From Albula goreensis (lineage: Eukaryota; Chordata; Actinopteri; Albuliformes; Albulidae), in assembly GCA_022829145.1 (NCBI GenBank), contig CM040764.1:434001-498000 (forward strand): 64,000 nucleotides of DNA, written 5' to 3'. Shown in pieces: positions 34,130-45,724 of this stretch. A model generated the notes under the pieces. It saw nothing but the letters and a program-made list of their open reading frames with translations. It had not been told where the DNA came from and did no database searches. Position 1 is the stretch's first letter; every line of letters begins with the position of its first letter. The position numbers and the translations under genes were made by a program.

Positions 34130-35640
34130 AGTTAAATTTTTCAAAGAGTGTATGTATGTCAGTGAATCAGTCAGAAAAGAAAATGTGGGACAATACTTTA
34201 CCTTTTTGCTTTTCAAAATCTGCATTTAAATACCTGGGCATTAACATAACTTCCACATTTCAGGGCCACTATGATAAAAATTTGAATCCTCTGATAACTA
34301 AACTTAAATCAGATCTCCAAAGATGGTGTATCCTACATTTGAAAATAGCTGGCAAGGTAAACTGTGTAAAAATGAATGTGCTCGCAAAGTTATTATTTTT
34401 ATTTCAATGTCTCCCTATTGTTCTACTGAATTAATTCTTTATATCAGTTGACAAACTAATCTCAAAATTTATATGGCAAAGAAAAGCACCAAAGATCAGG
34501 GAAGAATTCTTTCAAAGACTTAACTTGAACCTTAGATATTGTTATTTTGCAGCAAACACACAAAAATTATATTTTTTTGGATGCAATCTCACAACACTGA
34601 TTGGGACCTGATAGAATTCAGCTCCTGTATAGGACCATCTCTCAAAGCCCTAATTACAGCAAAATTATCTATTAAAATTGTAAATTATACATACAATCCA
34701 GTGGTACTATCGACCTGTAAAATATGCATTCGATTACATCATCAATTTAATTTAGACTATCAACTCATTGCTCATAGTCCAGTATGTAACAACCATTGCT
34801 TCACTCCATCCAAGTTTGACTCCTCCTTCACATTATGGCAAAAAAGGGGTACAGTATATACAAATTTGGTGACCTATATATTAACAGCAGGTAATTTTAA
34901 TGATCTTTCCTCCAAATACAATCTGAACAAAACCATTATATTTAGATATTTCCAAGTGCATAATTTCATCAGGTTACATTACCCAGAATACCCGCATATG
35001 CCAACTATACGTCTTGCAGATTCTCTCTGAGAACTGCCCTTCCACATGAACGGTATTGTACCACAGATTTATTTAGTAATTTTGTCTGTCAACAACACAG
35101 CATTAGATAAAGTTAAAACTAAGTGGGAAATTGAATTAGGGATGGGGATTTCGGAGGAATTATGGGACACAGCACGATATAATGTGAATGGTAGCACCTC
35201 TTGCGCACGGTTGGGGCGAATCCAGTTTAAGATTTTACACTGAATACATCTATATAGATTGAAATTATCCAAATTCTACCCTAGGGTAGATAAAATGTGC
35301 GAGAGATGCCATGTAGGTATAGATGATTTGACACATATATTCTGGTCCTGTCCTACACTATCTAGATATTGGACGATTATCTTTGACACACTCTCCAAGT
35401 TTTGTGAAGTAAAAATTGATCCATCATTTGCAATAGCCATATTTGGTGCTTCAGATGATGATACGAATTTTACTCATAGAAAACACAATATAATCCGCTT
35501 CACAACATTATTAGCCAGAAGGCGAATTTTGTTACACTGGAAATCTGCTGCTCCACCCACTGCAGATCAATGGCTTCAGGATTTAATGTTTTTTTTTATA
35601 TTTGGAGAAAATTTAATATTCTATCAGAGGATCACATAAA
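34130..35640 (+). pseudogene. LINE ORF2, C-terminal half
   Basis: Three frames carry it in order. First is the end of the RT/thumb region (AFKYLGINITSTFQGHYDKN, then LITKLKSDLQRW and KVNCVKMNVLAK). Next is a connector (34540-35030). Last is the C-terminal Cys-His motif (CERCHVGIDDLTHIFWSCP) near 35300-35360. The pattern is L1/Tx1-like. Frameshifts and stops separate the pieces. Confidence 0.75.
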
Positions 35641-36008
35641 TTTTACTCAGTGTGGAAGGTTGTCCTGAAATACGTCAATATTCAGTTAATTCTTAATGAC
35701 AGAATATAGTGCTGAGTTCTCTTGCCTTTGTCCAAAACAATACCATCCTCAACTTTTTAAGCACTTGAATTTTGTTGTGTTTTGAAACTTTATTTGATCA
35801 TTTCATTCTTATTTACACCATATGTATCCCTTCATTTTGTCATTTATGGGCCATTTACCTTTGTTTACAAAAGGCAGTATATTTTGGGGAGGGAGAAGGG
35901 AGAGAGGATGGTCAACATGTTCAAAAAAACAAAAAACAAATGTATCTTCTACTTGTATAATTGTATGTTAATTTTGCAAATAAAAATAAATACATAAATA
36001 AATAAATA

Positions 36009-36342
36009 AAAAGTGAGCGGGCCATCTGGCTGATACCTCTTCGGAAAGGGTGTCGTCATAGCGCCTTTGTTGCCATGGAGCCTACACAAATCTTGGGCTA
36101 TGATCGAATGAAAGCTACCAGTCTAAGGAAATACAACATCAGTTCAGAGACCTACCAGCAGCAATTTCGTGTCATGGGGACCAATCTCAATGAGTCTCCT
36201 CAGGAGCTGTATGTCCGGCTGAAAAACTTGTTTTGCAGATGGATGCAGTACGACAAGAGTACCAAAGAGGAAGTAATGGAAACCCTGGTCTTGGAACAGT
36301 ATTTGCGTGTCCTCTACACCGAGGTGAGGATGTGGGTTTAAG
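36009..36342 (+). pseudogene. Gypsy gag, 3' part after LINE
   Basis: It continues the capsid region (AFVAMEPTQILGYDRMKATS, then QQQFRVMGTNLNESPQELYV and RLKNLFCRWM), a SCAN-like helical segment, to a stop at 36340. A further stretch (LRTAAEAANLVDIFVAKGAK) is in another frame. Confidence 0.7.
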
Positions 36343-36824
36343 GACTGCAGCAGAGGCAGCCAACCTGGTGGACATTTTTGTGGCAAAAGGGGCTAAGGGC
36401 TTACTGCTATGCTGGAATACTGAAGAAGACAGCCAAGGGTAAATCTGGTGGCTCTGGTATGGGTGCTGGTCAGGACTGGACACATGGCTACAAGAGTAGC
36501 CCCATGACACAATCACTTAATAGAGAGGTCACACTCACTGCGGGAAAACCAAAAAGCTTAGACTTTGGCAGTAAGGGACCTCTCATTTATTTTAGTTGTG
36601 GTGCTCAATGCCAAAAAAAGTCCTGCCTGTCCAAACAGGAAGTCCAGGGACAACAGTTTGTGCTATATTCCCCGCCCTGTACCCCTTAGCTCTCCAAACC
36701 TGTGTAGAGAACCTGTTGTTGCTAGTGGAGTGGAGTGGAGTAGTGGAGTTTTGGAATGAGGGGAAACTGACTGACTATGCGCACTCCAGATCAGAGGTCA
36801 GCTCAGCAGAGGGGCACAGTAGAG

Positions 36825-37810
36825 ATGTTGGTGTCGGATACGGTGCAACAGCAAGAATTAGAACCCCCACAGTTGGAGGATGTTACATTTGAGGGTGACT
36901 TAACGGTTTTGCAGAGGGCAGATCCTACCCTAAGTGAGTGCTTTAAGAGAGCAGAAAAAGCAGAGCGCTATGAGGCTGCCCTTGGTAATGAGGTGTTTCT
37001 GCTGAAAAATAACTTGCTGTATTGCCGTAGCGAAGACGGTGTACAGTTGGTGGTACCTGAAAAATTTAGACAGGAGGTCCTAGATCTTGGCCATACAGTT
37101 CCATGGGCTGGTCATTTAGGCCATGTGAAAACCCTGCAGCAGGTAACCAAGCACTTTTACTGGCCTAGACTTTACCAGCAGGGTAAAGATTATTGTAGAT
37201 CTTGCCCAGAATGTCAGCTGTATGGGAGCAAAGCTATTGCTCCTGTTCCACTCATTCCTCTCCCAGTAGTTGACACCCCGTTTGAAAGGACCACCAGACA
37301 TCCTGAAGCTTTTTTCCTGCGGGAGGTCACTGCTAAGCAGGTAGCTAATGCACTGATACAACTCTTCTCCAGGGAAGGCATACCGCTAGAGGTCTTAACT
37401 GATCAGGGACCTAACTTCATGAGGTTAAGTTTAAGTTTATCAAATATTAGGGATAAAATGTGTTCGAACCTCAGATGGATGGCCTTGTTGAAATGTTCAA
37501 CCAGACCTTGGTGAGGATGCTCAGGAAATTTGTGTCGGAGACGGGGAAAGATTGGGACTCATGGCTACTACACCTGTTGTTTGCATATCGTGAAGTGCCA
37601 CCGTCTTCAGCAGGTTTTTTTCCTTTCGAGCTTCTCTATGGCTACCAGGTTCGAGGTCCCCTCGATGTCCTGAAGGAGAGCTGGGAGGGAGAGTCCCCAC
37701 CATGTACGCCCAACATCATCTCCTACGTCCTGAGAATGTGGGAAAAGCTGGCACAGATTTACTGCCCTGGCACGGGAGAACCTGCGGGCAGCCCAGGGCT
37801 GGCAGATGGG
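36825..37810 (+). pseudogene. Gypsy integrase remnant
   Basis: The N-terminal zinc-binding H2C2 region is clear (GHTVPWAGHLGHVKTLQQVT, then YCRSCPECQ, about 37085-37215). The catalytic core keeps VDTPFER and TAKQVANALIQLFSREGIPL plus LTDQGPNF, but the segment between VDTPFER and TAKQ is shortened, removing the first catalytic Asp. After a frameshift near 37440 come DGLVEMFNQTLVRMLRKFVS and the family's LLFAYREVP and PFELLYGYQVRGPLDVL blocks. It is not functional. Confidence 0.82.
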
Positions 37811-37959
37811 GTGGTATGACCAGTCTGCAAGGTCCTGTGAGTTCCAGCCTGGTGCCTGGGTGCTGCTGCTACTCTCAGCTCAGAGAACAAGCTGTTGGCA
37901 TGGTGGCAAGGGCCCTGAACGGCCCTGTGATAGGTCAGTCAGCTGCCTTACATGCTTAT

Positions 37960-39005
37960 TACTGTTAATTATGTATTGCTTTTTTGTTTTGGGTTTTGCA
38001 TGCTCTCTGTCCTGTCCTTGAATGCTAGGGGTCTGCGGGACATGGGAAAATTAGGGCATGTGTTAATGATTGCAAAAGGGGCAGATGTCATTTGTTTTCA
38101 AGAGACTTATCGGGATGAGGAAATTGTAGATCAGGTGGTTCAGAGGTGGGACCAGGAGGTGTTTGTGAGCAATGGTGTGGGGGGGCAACTCTGACAAGGA
38201 GGGGGTCTGTGGAGAGTGCCACGCTCACTTATAGTGATGGGGTGGGGAGGACAGTGAGGGTGTTGGACGATTTGGGGAACGGGAGGGTGGAGATTATTGA
38301 ATGTGTATTCACCAAATGGTGAGCAGGAGAGGAAACTTTTTTCAAGAGCCTAGGGGGGATACTTCCTGGTGAGGGGGGGTTTGTGGTGGGAGATTTTAAT
38401 ACGGCACTGTCAAGAGCTGATGTAGAGTGGAACATGGGGTTTAGGTCAAGGGGTGCCAGGAGGGTTTTGATGGATGTTATGGAGGCTGGGGATTTTTTTT
38501 TTAATTTTTGGAGAAGTGCGAATGCTGGGGGTTGGGTTTTCTCTAGGCAACAGGTGGTGTTGGGGCAACTCAAGCAAAGTAGAATAGATTATGGGTGGTG
38601 TAGTAAGGAGTTGTTGGGCTGTGTCACAACTGCTAAATATGTGTACACTGCTGTGAGTGATCTTGTTTTGTTCTCCTTCCAGGTTTGGTTGGGGGAGGTG
38701 TGCAGGGGTCCTGGGGTGCGGTGTCTTAAATGCTCACTTTCTGGGTGGGGAGGCATATTGTGTGGGGATCAGGGTGATTCTCTATGAGCAGCTGGAATCC
38801 CTGCTGTTTAGGCTTGACAAACAGGTGTGGTGGGATAATCTCAAGTACTCAATCAGTTTTTTTCATTGAGTGTGGGGTTGAGAGGAGGAGGTGGATGGAT
38901 TGGGAGGAGCAGGGGGTGAGGGTCCAGCTGGATAGGGAGTATGAGGGCAGGGGACAGGAGGAATTTAAATACGGAGCATATGAGCTGGCAAGTGATATGT
39001 TGTCA
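37960..39005 (+). pseudogene. LINE endonuclease domain fragment (L1/Tx1-like)
   Basis: The start of an APE-type endonuclease is seen (LSLNARGLRDMGKLGHVLMI then ADVICFQET), followed, after frame changes, by VVGDFNTALS and FSRQQVVLGQLKQSRIDYGW with a final SDL. More ORF2 sequence follows (YCVGIRVILYEQLESLLF) to about 39000. No RT is present. It abuts the Gypsy remnant and is cut on the right by a SINE. Confidence 0.75.
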
Positions 39006-39006
39006 G

Positions 39007-39228
39007 GGGACAGCCTATAGCCTTGTGGCTAAGGTACATGACTGGGACCGCCTGAGGTTGGCGGTTCAAGTCCCAGTCCAGCCACAGCAAGAACACCATT
39101 GCTGTTGGGCCCTTGAGCAAGGCCCTTAACCCCACATTGCTCCCAGGGGAGACTCGCCCTTGGTTAGTTTAATCAACTGTAAATCACTTTGGATAAAAGT
39201 GTCAGCTAAATGACTGTAATGTAATGTT
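39007..39228 (+). repeat. tRNA-derived SINE (V-SINE-like)
   Basis: It has a tRNA-like head with A box (TAGCCTTGTGG) and B box (GGTTCAAGTCC, 39063-39073), a body with GGGCCCTTGAGCAAGGCCCT, and the 3' tail CACTTTGGATAAAAGTGTCA, GCTAAATGACTGTAATG typical of SINEs that share an L2-like end. It is full length by layout. Confidence 0.9.
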
Positions 39229-39234
39229 GTCAAA

Positions 39235-39880
39235 TAGGCTATGCAATGAGGTAAAATGTACATTAAAACTCATTACAAATGAGATTACAAGTGAAAACAA
39301 TTGATACTTTTAATTAAATACTTTAATTACAATAATTAGTACATTCAGACATTTACATGACAAATAAATTAATTTAAAAGTTAGTTGTTTATGAACACAT
39401 AAATGCTTACTCTGAAGAACTGGTGCAGCGCTGTCGGCCTCATCTGTGATGTATAAAACTGCAATTCCTTATGGGATGCAGTAGGCAAGGCAGACTGGTC
39501 TGATGTACACTAGCAATATTTTTTCTAGTAGTGGTCAGTGGGGAGTGGGGACAGAAGGATAACTTGTCCTATACAAACCTTATTCACCAAATAGACACTG
39601 GGCGGCAGAAAGGCCACAGCGAAGCTGAGATAGTTGAGGTAGTAATGAAGGCCATCAGCACTTGCCTGGACCTGTGTGACATGCCGGAGCAGATTTATTT
39701 CATAGGCTAGTGAACATAAGATGCTTGAGAATCCAAGATGCTTGAGAATCCAAGATGCTTGAGAACCTCCTCAGACTTTTCTATTTAGGGCTATTGAAAT
39801 AAAGGAGAGACTGTTAAGTGGCTGTGAAGGAATTAGGAACAAATGAGCATTACAGCCCTGAACTCTTTAGAATGACAGAA
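39235..39880. other. Intergenic DNA with a short triplication
   Basis: No gene is seen. At 39718-39765 a 21-bp unit (AGATGCTTGAGAATCCA) occurs about three times. Confidence 0.5.
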
Positions 39881-39884
39881 TGTC

Positions 39885-41625
39885 TGTATCTGTAGTGAGC
39901 GTGTATCTGTGGGTGTGGTATAGGGGAATGTGTATCTGTGTGGAGTGGGTAGTGAGTATCTGTCTGGTGTAGGTAGTGTGTATCGCTGTGGATTTGGTAG
40001 TGTGTATCTGTGTGGAGTTGGGAGTGAGTATCTGTCTGGTGTGGCATAGGGGAGTATGTATCTGTGGGTGTGGTGTAGGGAGTATGTATCTGTGGGTGTG
40101 GTTTAGGGAGTGTGTATCTGTGGGTGTGGTTTAGGGAGTGTGTATCTGTGGGTGTGGTTTAGGGAGTATGTATCTGTGGGGTGTGGTTTAGGGAGTATGT
40201 ATCTGTGGGTGTGGTGTAGGGAGTGTGTATCTATGGGTGTGGTATAGGGAGTGTGTATCTGTGGGTGTGGTGTTGAGGAGTGTGTATCTGTGGGTGTGGT
40301 GTAGGGAGTATGTATCTGTGGGTGTGGTTTAGGGAGTATGTATCTGTGGGTGTGGTGTAGGGAGTATGCATCTGTGGGTGTGGTGTAGGGAGTATGTATC
40401 TGTGGGTGTGGTGTAGGAAGTGTGTATCTGTGGGTGTGGTGTAGGGAGTATGTATCTGTGGGTGTGGTGTAGGAGTGTGTATCTGTGGGTGTGGTGTAGG
40501 AGTGTGTATCTGTGGGTGTGGTGTAGAGAGTGTATCTGTGGGTGTGGTGAAGGGAGTGTGTATCTGTGGGTGTGGTGTTGAGGAGTGTGTATCTGTGGGT
40601 GTGGTGTTGAGGAGTGTGTATGTGGGTGTGGTGTAGGGAGTGTGTATCTATGGGTGTGGTGTAGGGAGTATGTATCTGTGGGTGTGGTTTAGGGAGTATG
40701 TATCTGTGGGTGTGGTGTAGGGAGTGTGTATCTGTGGGTGTGGTGTTGAGGAGTGTGTATCTGTGGGTGTGGTGTAGGGAGTGTGTATCTGTGGGTGTGG
40801 TGTAGGGAGTATGTATCTGTGGGTGTGGTGTAGGGAGTGTGTATCTGTGGGTGTGGTGTAGGGAGTGTGTATCTGTGGGTGTGGTGTAGGGAGTGTGTAT
40901 CTGTGGGTGTGGTGTAGGGAGTGTGTATCTGTGGGTGTGGTGTTGAGGAGTGTGTATCTGTGGGTGTGGTTTAGGGAGTATGTATCTGTGGGTGTGGTGT
41001 AGGGAGTATGTATCTGTGGGTGTGGTGTAGGGAGTGTGTATCTGTGGGTGTGGTGTAGGGAGTATGTATCTGTGGGTGTGGTGTAGGGAGTATGTATCTG
41101 TGGGTGTGGTGTAGGGAGTGTGTATCTGTGGGTGTGGTGTAGGGATTATGTATCTGTGGGTGTGGTTTAGGGAGTGTGTATCTGTGGGTGTGGTTTAGGG
41201 AGTATGTATCTGTGGGTGTGGTGTAGGGAGTATGTATCTGTGGGTGTGGTGTAGGAGTGTGTATCTGTGGGTGTGGTGTAGGGAGTGTGTATCTGTGGGT
41301 GTGGTGTAGGGATTATGTATCTGTGGGTGTGGTTTAGGGAGTGTGTATCTGTGGGTGTGGTTTAGGGAGTGTGTATCTGTGGGTGTGGTGTAGGGAGTGT
41401 GTATCTGTGGGTGTGGTGTAGGGAGTGTGTATCTGTGGGTGTGGTTTAGGGAGTGTGTATCTGTGGGTGTGGTGTAGGGAGTGTGTATCTGTGGGTGTGG
41501 TTTAGGGAGTGTGTATCTATGGGTGTGGTTCTCAGTAGAGCATCTGTATCTGTGGGAGGCTGCAGAAATGTATCTGTGGGTGTGGTTTAGGGAGTGTGTA
41601 TCTGTGGGTGTGGTTCAGGGAATGA
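39885..41625. repeat. 28-bp minisatellite, about 60 copies
   Basis: The unit is GTGTATCTGTGGGTGTGGTG then TAGGGAGT, with variants (TTTAGG, TTGAGG, GTATGT). It is G/T-rich on the plus strand throughout. The first units (39890-40050) are more diverged than the rest, which suggests recent expansion of the right part. It is not coding. Confidence 0.97.
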
Positions 41626-41629
41626 TTAT

Positions 41630-42740
41630 GAATTTTAAAGCATTTTAATACAGTGACCAAAATTTAATAATCCAATGTCAAAATCACCAATACCAATTTA
41701 AACACATTGCAAATGATATTTTTCAGGTCAAGGAAAAGCTGAGAAGCCCAAAGATACTTGTGAAACCCCAGCTTTATTTCAAATTGAAGGCATCCCATTA
41801 ACATTTTAATCAACCAAAAAACAGTTAGAATAGCCGAAAGTAACAACATCACATGGTCCTTGTTTTAATTCAACACTAGTCCACTGGAGGTGGAAATCCC
41901 CCCTGCAACAGGGTACCATCAAGCGCCCTTTTCAGCATGCAATTACAATCCCTGAAGATGCAATAAATACATGGCCCACTAGAGGGCAGTGTCATATAAT
42001 ACTTGACAACCATATGTATGGGAAGTTAAAAAGTGAATGTTTATGGGTATAGTATGTGAAGCAAAAATTTGAATATAGGTCATTGTTCGCTGAGAATATA
42101 AAATCTGAGCAGTTTTAGGACCATGTATAACCTATCTGAACAGCCCTGATGGTCTCTAATCCTGACTAACATGGTGCAGGGAGTCCTCAGTGAGTTTGAC
42201 AGAGAGAGGTGACCACTGGGTCAGTTCCATGTGCTGCCATTGTATTGTTTCAGCAGCATATACACTGCCTTTTCTTACATCCAAAAATCTCAAATTTTGA
42301 CTGATCAAATTGATTTATCGCATTTTGTCCAGTGTCTTCAGTTTCTTCTTTAGTTTCTTCTTCTATTCTATTTCTCAGGAGTGGCTTTTTTACAACTGCC
42401 ACATCCTCTCAGACCCAGAGTATTGTGTTGTTTTGTCACAGTGGAAGGATTGACAGAAACTGTGGATTTGTTCAGATCTGAGGTGTTAGGAATATTTTGC
42501 CCTATTTTGTGGGATCATATATAACACACTGATGACTTATCTTAAGAGCACTGTGGTTTCTTCTAATGTGCAAAGGAAAGATGGAACATTTTGTACATGG
42601 TCCATGTTACAACCCAAAACCCAAGGACGGGAAACACTACGGTAGTCTAGGGGATACAGCAACTCATCCGGCCTGAGCTTCGGTTTTAACTTAACTGATG
42701 TATGCTTTGATGTGGACGTCAGTATGAATGAATCTAAATT
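41630..42740. other. Intergenic DNA
   Basis: No gene or element was recognised. Confidence 0.4.
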
Positions 42741-42747
42741 TTGGGAG

Positions 42748-43137
42748 TGTAGCACTGAGGGAATAAGGTGCACTTACCTCCACCTGGGCAAACACCGGGC
42801 CCGTTCCTTGTGGTGACGCCAGAGTCGGCCAGCCCTCGTTCGTTGTTCGTTCAGATTTTTATTAAAAGGTGCGAAGTTAAGTTTCCTGTGTTCCGTAAAG
42901 GGTGAGTACCAAACCAAAAAGATTCAAAGGGAGAACACTGAGAAGTCCTTAACCTGAGCACTTCTGTCTCAGCTTCACACAGGGCTCCACCCCTGCCCTT
43001 TGACACCACCGCCCCTCTTATAAGTTTTCCCAGGAGGTACGCTCCACCCTGCCTCCCAGTGCATGAGGTGTGGTAGTGGAAGTGTGGTGTCTAGGCTAAG
43101 GTGCATCCCTATCCGTAATAGTCCGCACTGTACTACA
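42748..43137 (-). mobile_element. Putative LTR (minus strand)
   Basis: The ends are TGTAG and CTACA. On the minus strand a TATAAGAGG motif (about 43020) precedes an AATAAA (about 42863) and a GGAG|GTAAGTG donor-like site near 42775. The order fits an LTR of about 390 bp. No target-site duplication is visible and no internal region is found, so the call is tentative. Confidence 0.35.
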
Positions 43138-43139
43138 TA

Positions 43140-43884
43140 TTGAGTTAAAACAAATTGGTGCCTGAATGCAACTGTTTTTGGCCCTCTGTGGGAACTATAA
43201 AAGGGCTATTTGCGAGGGTATGTTACAAAGAAAGTAGGCACAACAGAAATGCAAACTGGTTGATCATGGTAATTGGCTTGGGCCAAGGAGGAGCTGTCAC
43301 ACAGACTACAAAATAATCCTGTCAGTCACAAGAAACCTTATACAATAGAATAAAAACCCAGAACCTATCAAAAGCAAGGACATTTTACCATCTCTCTCAG
43401 GTGAAAACTTTAAGTACGGTCTGTATGATGGTGATAATTTTGGTGATTGACCAGATTTGCACAGCAGATAGAATAGTGTTGGAAGTACTTTTGTAAATTT
43501 CTGTTAAATTGGCTGTTTGACTGGAAACTGAGTGGTGTCTGACTTTTGCACTATAGTATAGTTATCACAAATAGTGTAACAGGAATACAAGGGCTTTGTG
43601 CCGTAGCTTAAAGCAGGTGCTAAAAGATATCTTTATCATTAACAGTTTTCATTTCACTTAGCTAGTATGGGTAAAGCCAGACAGCCAATCTGATATAGAA
43701 TGTAACATAATACATAATATAGGCTAAATATAATCTGTGATGATTCAGATAAATTTACATGATAACAGGCTCAGTATTTGTGTGAACTAAAAGTATTTGT
43801 TTGAACTAAAAGTTCTACTAAACTAAAAATCAATAAATCAAGGATTTAGTGGAATTCACTTATATAGTTCACTTACAGTATATG

Positions 43885-43949
<65 letters not shown>

Positions 43950-44100
43950 TTGTTGTATGTGTTCAACATTACAGGTGTTACACTTTAAAACGATTTTTTT
44001 CTTCTGCTTTAGACTTGTCCAGGTTATGTTCAGTCAAGTAAGAATCTTCCCCTGTATAGTTTACCACAATGTGTGATATAAAAGCACATTAAAATTAAAA
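43140..44100. other. Intergenic DNA with TA/CA microsatellites
   Basis: TA and CA arrays lie at about 43890-43950. No gene is seen. Confidence 0.5.
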
Positions 44101-44113
44101 TTAAACGTTCAGA

Positions 44114-44336
44114 TAGGGTGGCTCGCAGACTAAATTATTGCCTGCAAGCCCTGAGCTCGGGGGTTTGATCCCTGGCCTTGCCATTGCCAGCCAGGTCAGA
44201 GTTCCACTTGGTGAGGCAGCAACTGACCAGCCTCGCCAGGGTTTGATACAGGGTAAGCCAGCTATCTTGTTTGGTTGGCCTCATCACAATAGCACCCTCC
44301 CTGCCATGCTGCTAAAGGATGCTGACATAAAAATGT
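44114..44336 (+). repeat. tRNA-derived SINE-like repeat
   Basis: It has an A-box-like TGGCTCGCAGACT and a B-box-like GGTTTGATCCC about 40 bp apart, then a body ending GGATGCTGACATAAAAATGT. It resembles a tRNA-headed SINE of a different family from the one at 39007. Confidence 0.55.
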
Positions 44337-44339
44337 AAC

Positions 44340-45295
44340 ATTTTATTGATTGCCTCCTTCTCCTGTACATGTGTACTCTGTCAAAATGTCTGAAGGTCTC
44401 CCACAGTTGAGGTAAGGACAACTTTTCAATTTTGCTGAGTCAAAACTAGTTAAATGTGAAGATGTTATAACTGTTTATAACTGAATTACACTTATGTTAT
44501 TCATCGATATCATATTTTATATGTTCTATATGACATTATTACATTACATTATATATTATACTGCATATACATATATATATTTAACATTTTCTCAACTGTA
44601 GTGTCCATTGTTTGTTACTGTTAGAAGCTGCACAGAAACTCACCAGGGAGAAAAGGTGGAATACAGATTTGAGCACCGATCTTCCACAGTGAACTTCAAG
44701 CCCTTAACCAGTCAGCCAAAAGATGATCTCTTGTTACTACCACCAATTATGTTTCCCTATTTTTATTTCTGTTTAGTTTTGTCTTGTTTAATGAGTGCCA
44801 AAGGGCCATCTTAGCTTATGATGCTCAGATCACTGCAAAATATGTTTGTTCATGATGCTGCAAAGCGAAATGCTTTTGAAAATGTAATGCTAGCTTACAA
44901 ATAAAAGCTGGATATGTCTCCAGCTGTTTCTGTAATTAGTGTAAATAGCTTACTGGGTTCGTACTGTAAATAAGGGAGGATTGGGTCATTATTGTGTCAG
45001 TGCAAGACCAGCAAGAATGTTGTTTCAGTGCCACTCGTGGTTGGTAATTCAAGCAATATCAATATTTAATCAATACAAGAATCAAAAGTGATTCAGTACC
45101 TCTGCCTGACATCATTTTATTAATTTTAGATTCATCATCATTTTAGTTGAATGAACTGTGATTTTCAGACGCTGCTTATACAGATACGTTTGATGACATA
45201 TTTAATGACCGTTAACTTCTTTCCTAGCTTACGTTAGCAAGCTAATGTTTCATGTTTATGAACCCATGTGGAGGTTCTGTAGTCTTAGGTGTTAT
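44340..45295. other. Intergenic DNA
   Basis: No gene is supported. The 68-codon ORF at 44608-44814 is not recognised. Confidence 0.35.
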
Positions 45296-45720
45296 TTACA
45301 GGACCTGCTTAACAAAGCCGCCAGGCTGTGGTGTTTTCCTGTTCTGCTGACCGTGGTGGTGTGTAACTCCTGTGATGAGATGGATGTTGCTAAGGGGACA
45401 GGCTGGGTAGGAGGGGCTCGGCTGACTGGGTGTTCTCACGACTGCTGCTTCCTCTGAGCCTAAACCCCCTGCCTCGGCTGGAAGCCCTGTTACCCCTGTG
45501 GATTCATCCTTTCCTATCTCCTCTTTCAGGGCAGGGAAGAGCTTTTCAAAGCGGGCCAGCCTCACTGCATTGGGACAATGGATGTGGACTGTACCATTAG
45601 TGTAAATGTACACATCCAGTGTGACTGTTAAAATGTTTGTCTTTGTAGACAGTTTTTTGGCTCCCTTTTTGTATTTCCCCCTGAACCTGAAACCTTTTTG
45701 CTCCTTTTGTTGACATTTTC
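45296..45720 (-). pseudogene. Unassigned coding remnant
   Basis: On the minus strand one frame reads through QKGFRFRGKYKKGAKKLSTK, then TNILTVTLDVYIYTNGTVHI, then HCPNAVRLARFEKLFPALKE, then a Ser/Pro/Gly-rich stretch to a stop at 45296. Upstream it is closed by a TGA near 45720 and there is no good ATG in frame. The mix of a basic start, a beta-rich stretch and a charged helix looks like genuine coding sequence, but I cannot name the family. It could be an exon with an unseen acceptor or a fragment of a retroelement ORF1. Confidence 0.4.
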
Positions 45721-45724
45721 AACC

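Larger units (their letters stand above)
31129..36008 (+). mobile_element. L1-type LINE inserted in gag, 15-bp TSD
   Basis: It is flanked by AAAAGTGAGTGGGCC (31114-31128) and AAAAGTGAGCGGGCC (36009-36023), which differ at one base. It ends in an A-rich TAAA tail (about 35980-36008). Coding traces are an ORF1 piece near 31600-31690 (DLENRS, NLRIINIPE) and the ORF2 C-terminal half from about 34130. Without the nested transposon it is about 3.4 kb, so part of the body (endonuclease and most of RT) is missing. Confidence 0.85.
30540..37945 (+). mobile_element. Gypsy-type LTR retrotransposon, decayed and interrupted
   Basis: On the left is an incomplete LTR end with a polyadenylation signal (AAATAAATG, about 30582). 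It is followed by a candidate primer-binding region (TGGTGTCAGAAGTGGGA, about 30669). Then come gag, split by a LINE, and an integrase remnant. Protease, reverse transcriptase and RNase H are missing between about 36700 and 36870, and no 3' LTR is recognised. It is a dead copy. The order (gag, then integrase H2C2, core and C-terminus) fits Ty3/Gypsy. Confidence 0.75.

Noticed and set aside
39007..39080. tRNA gene
   Set aside because: A and B boxes are present, but they form the head of a SINE with a body and tail; the same holds for 59157-59215 and 44114-44170.
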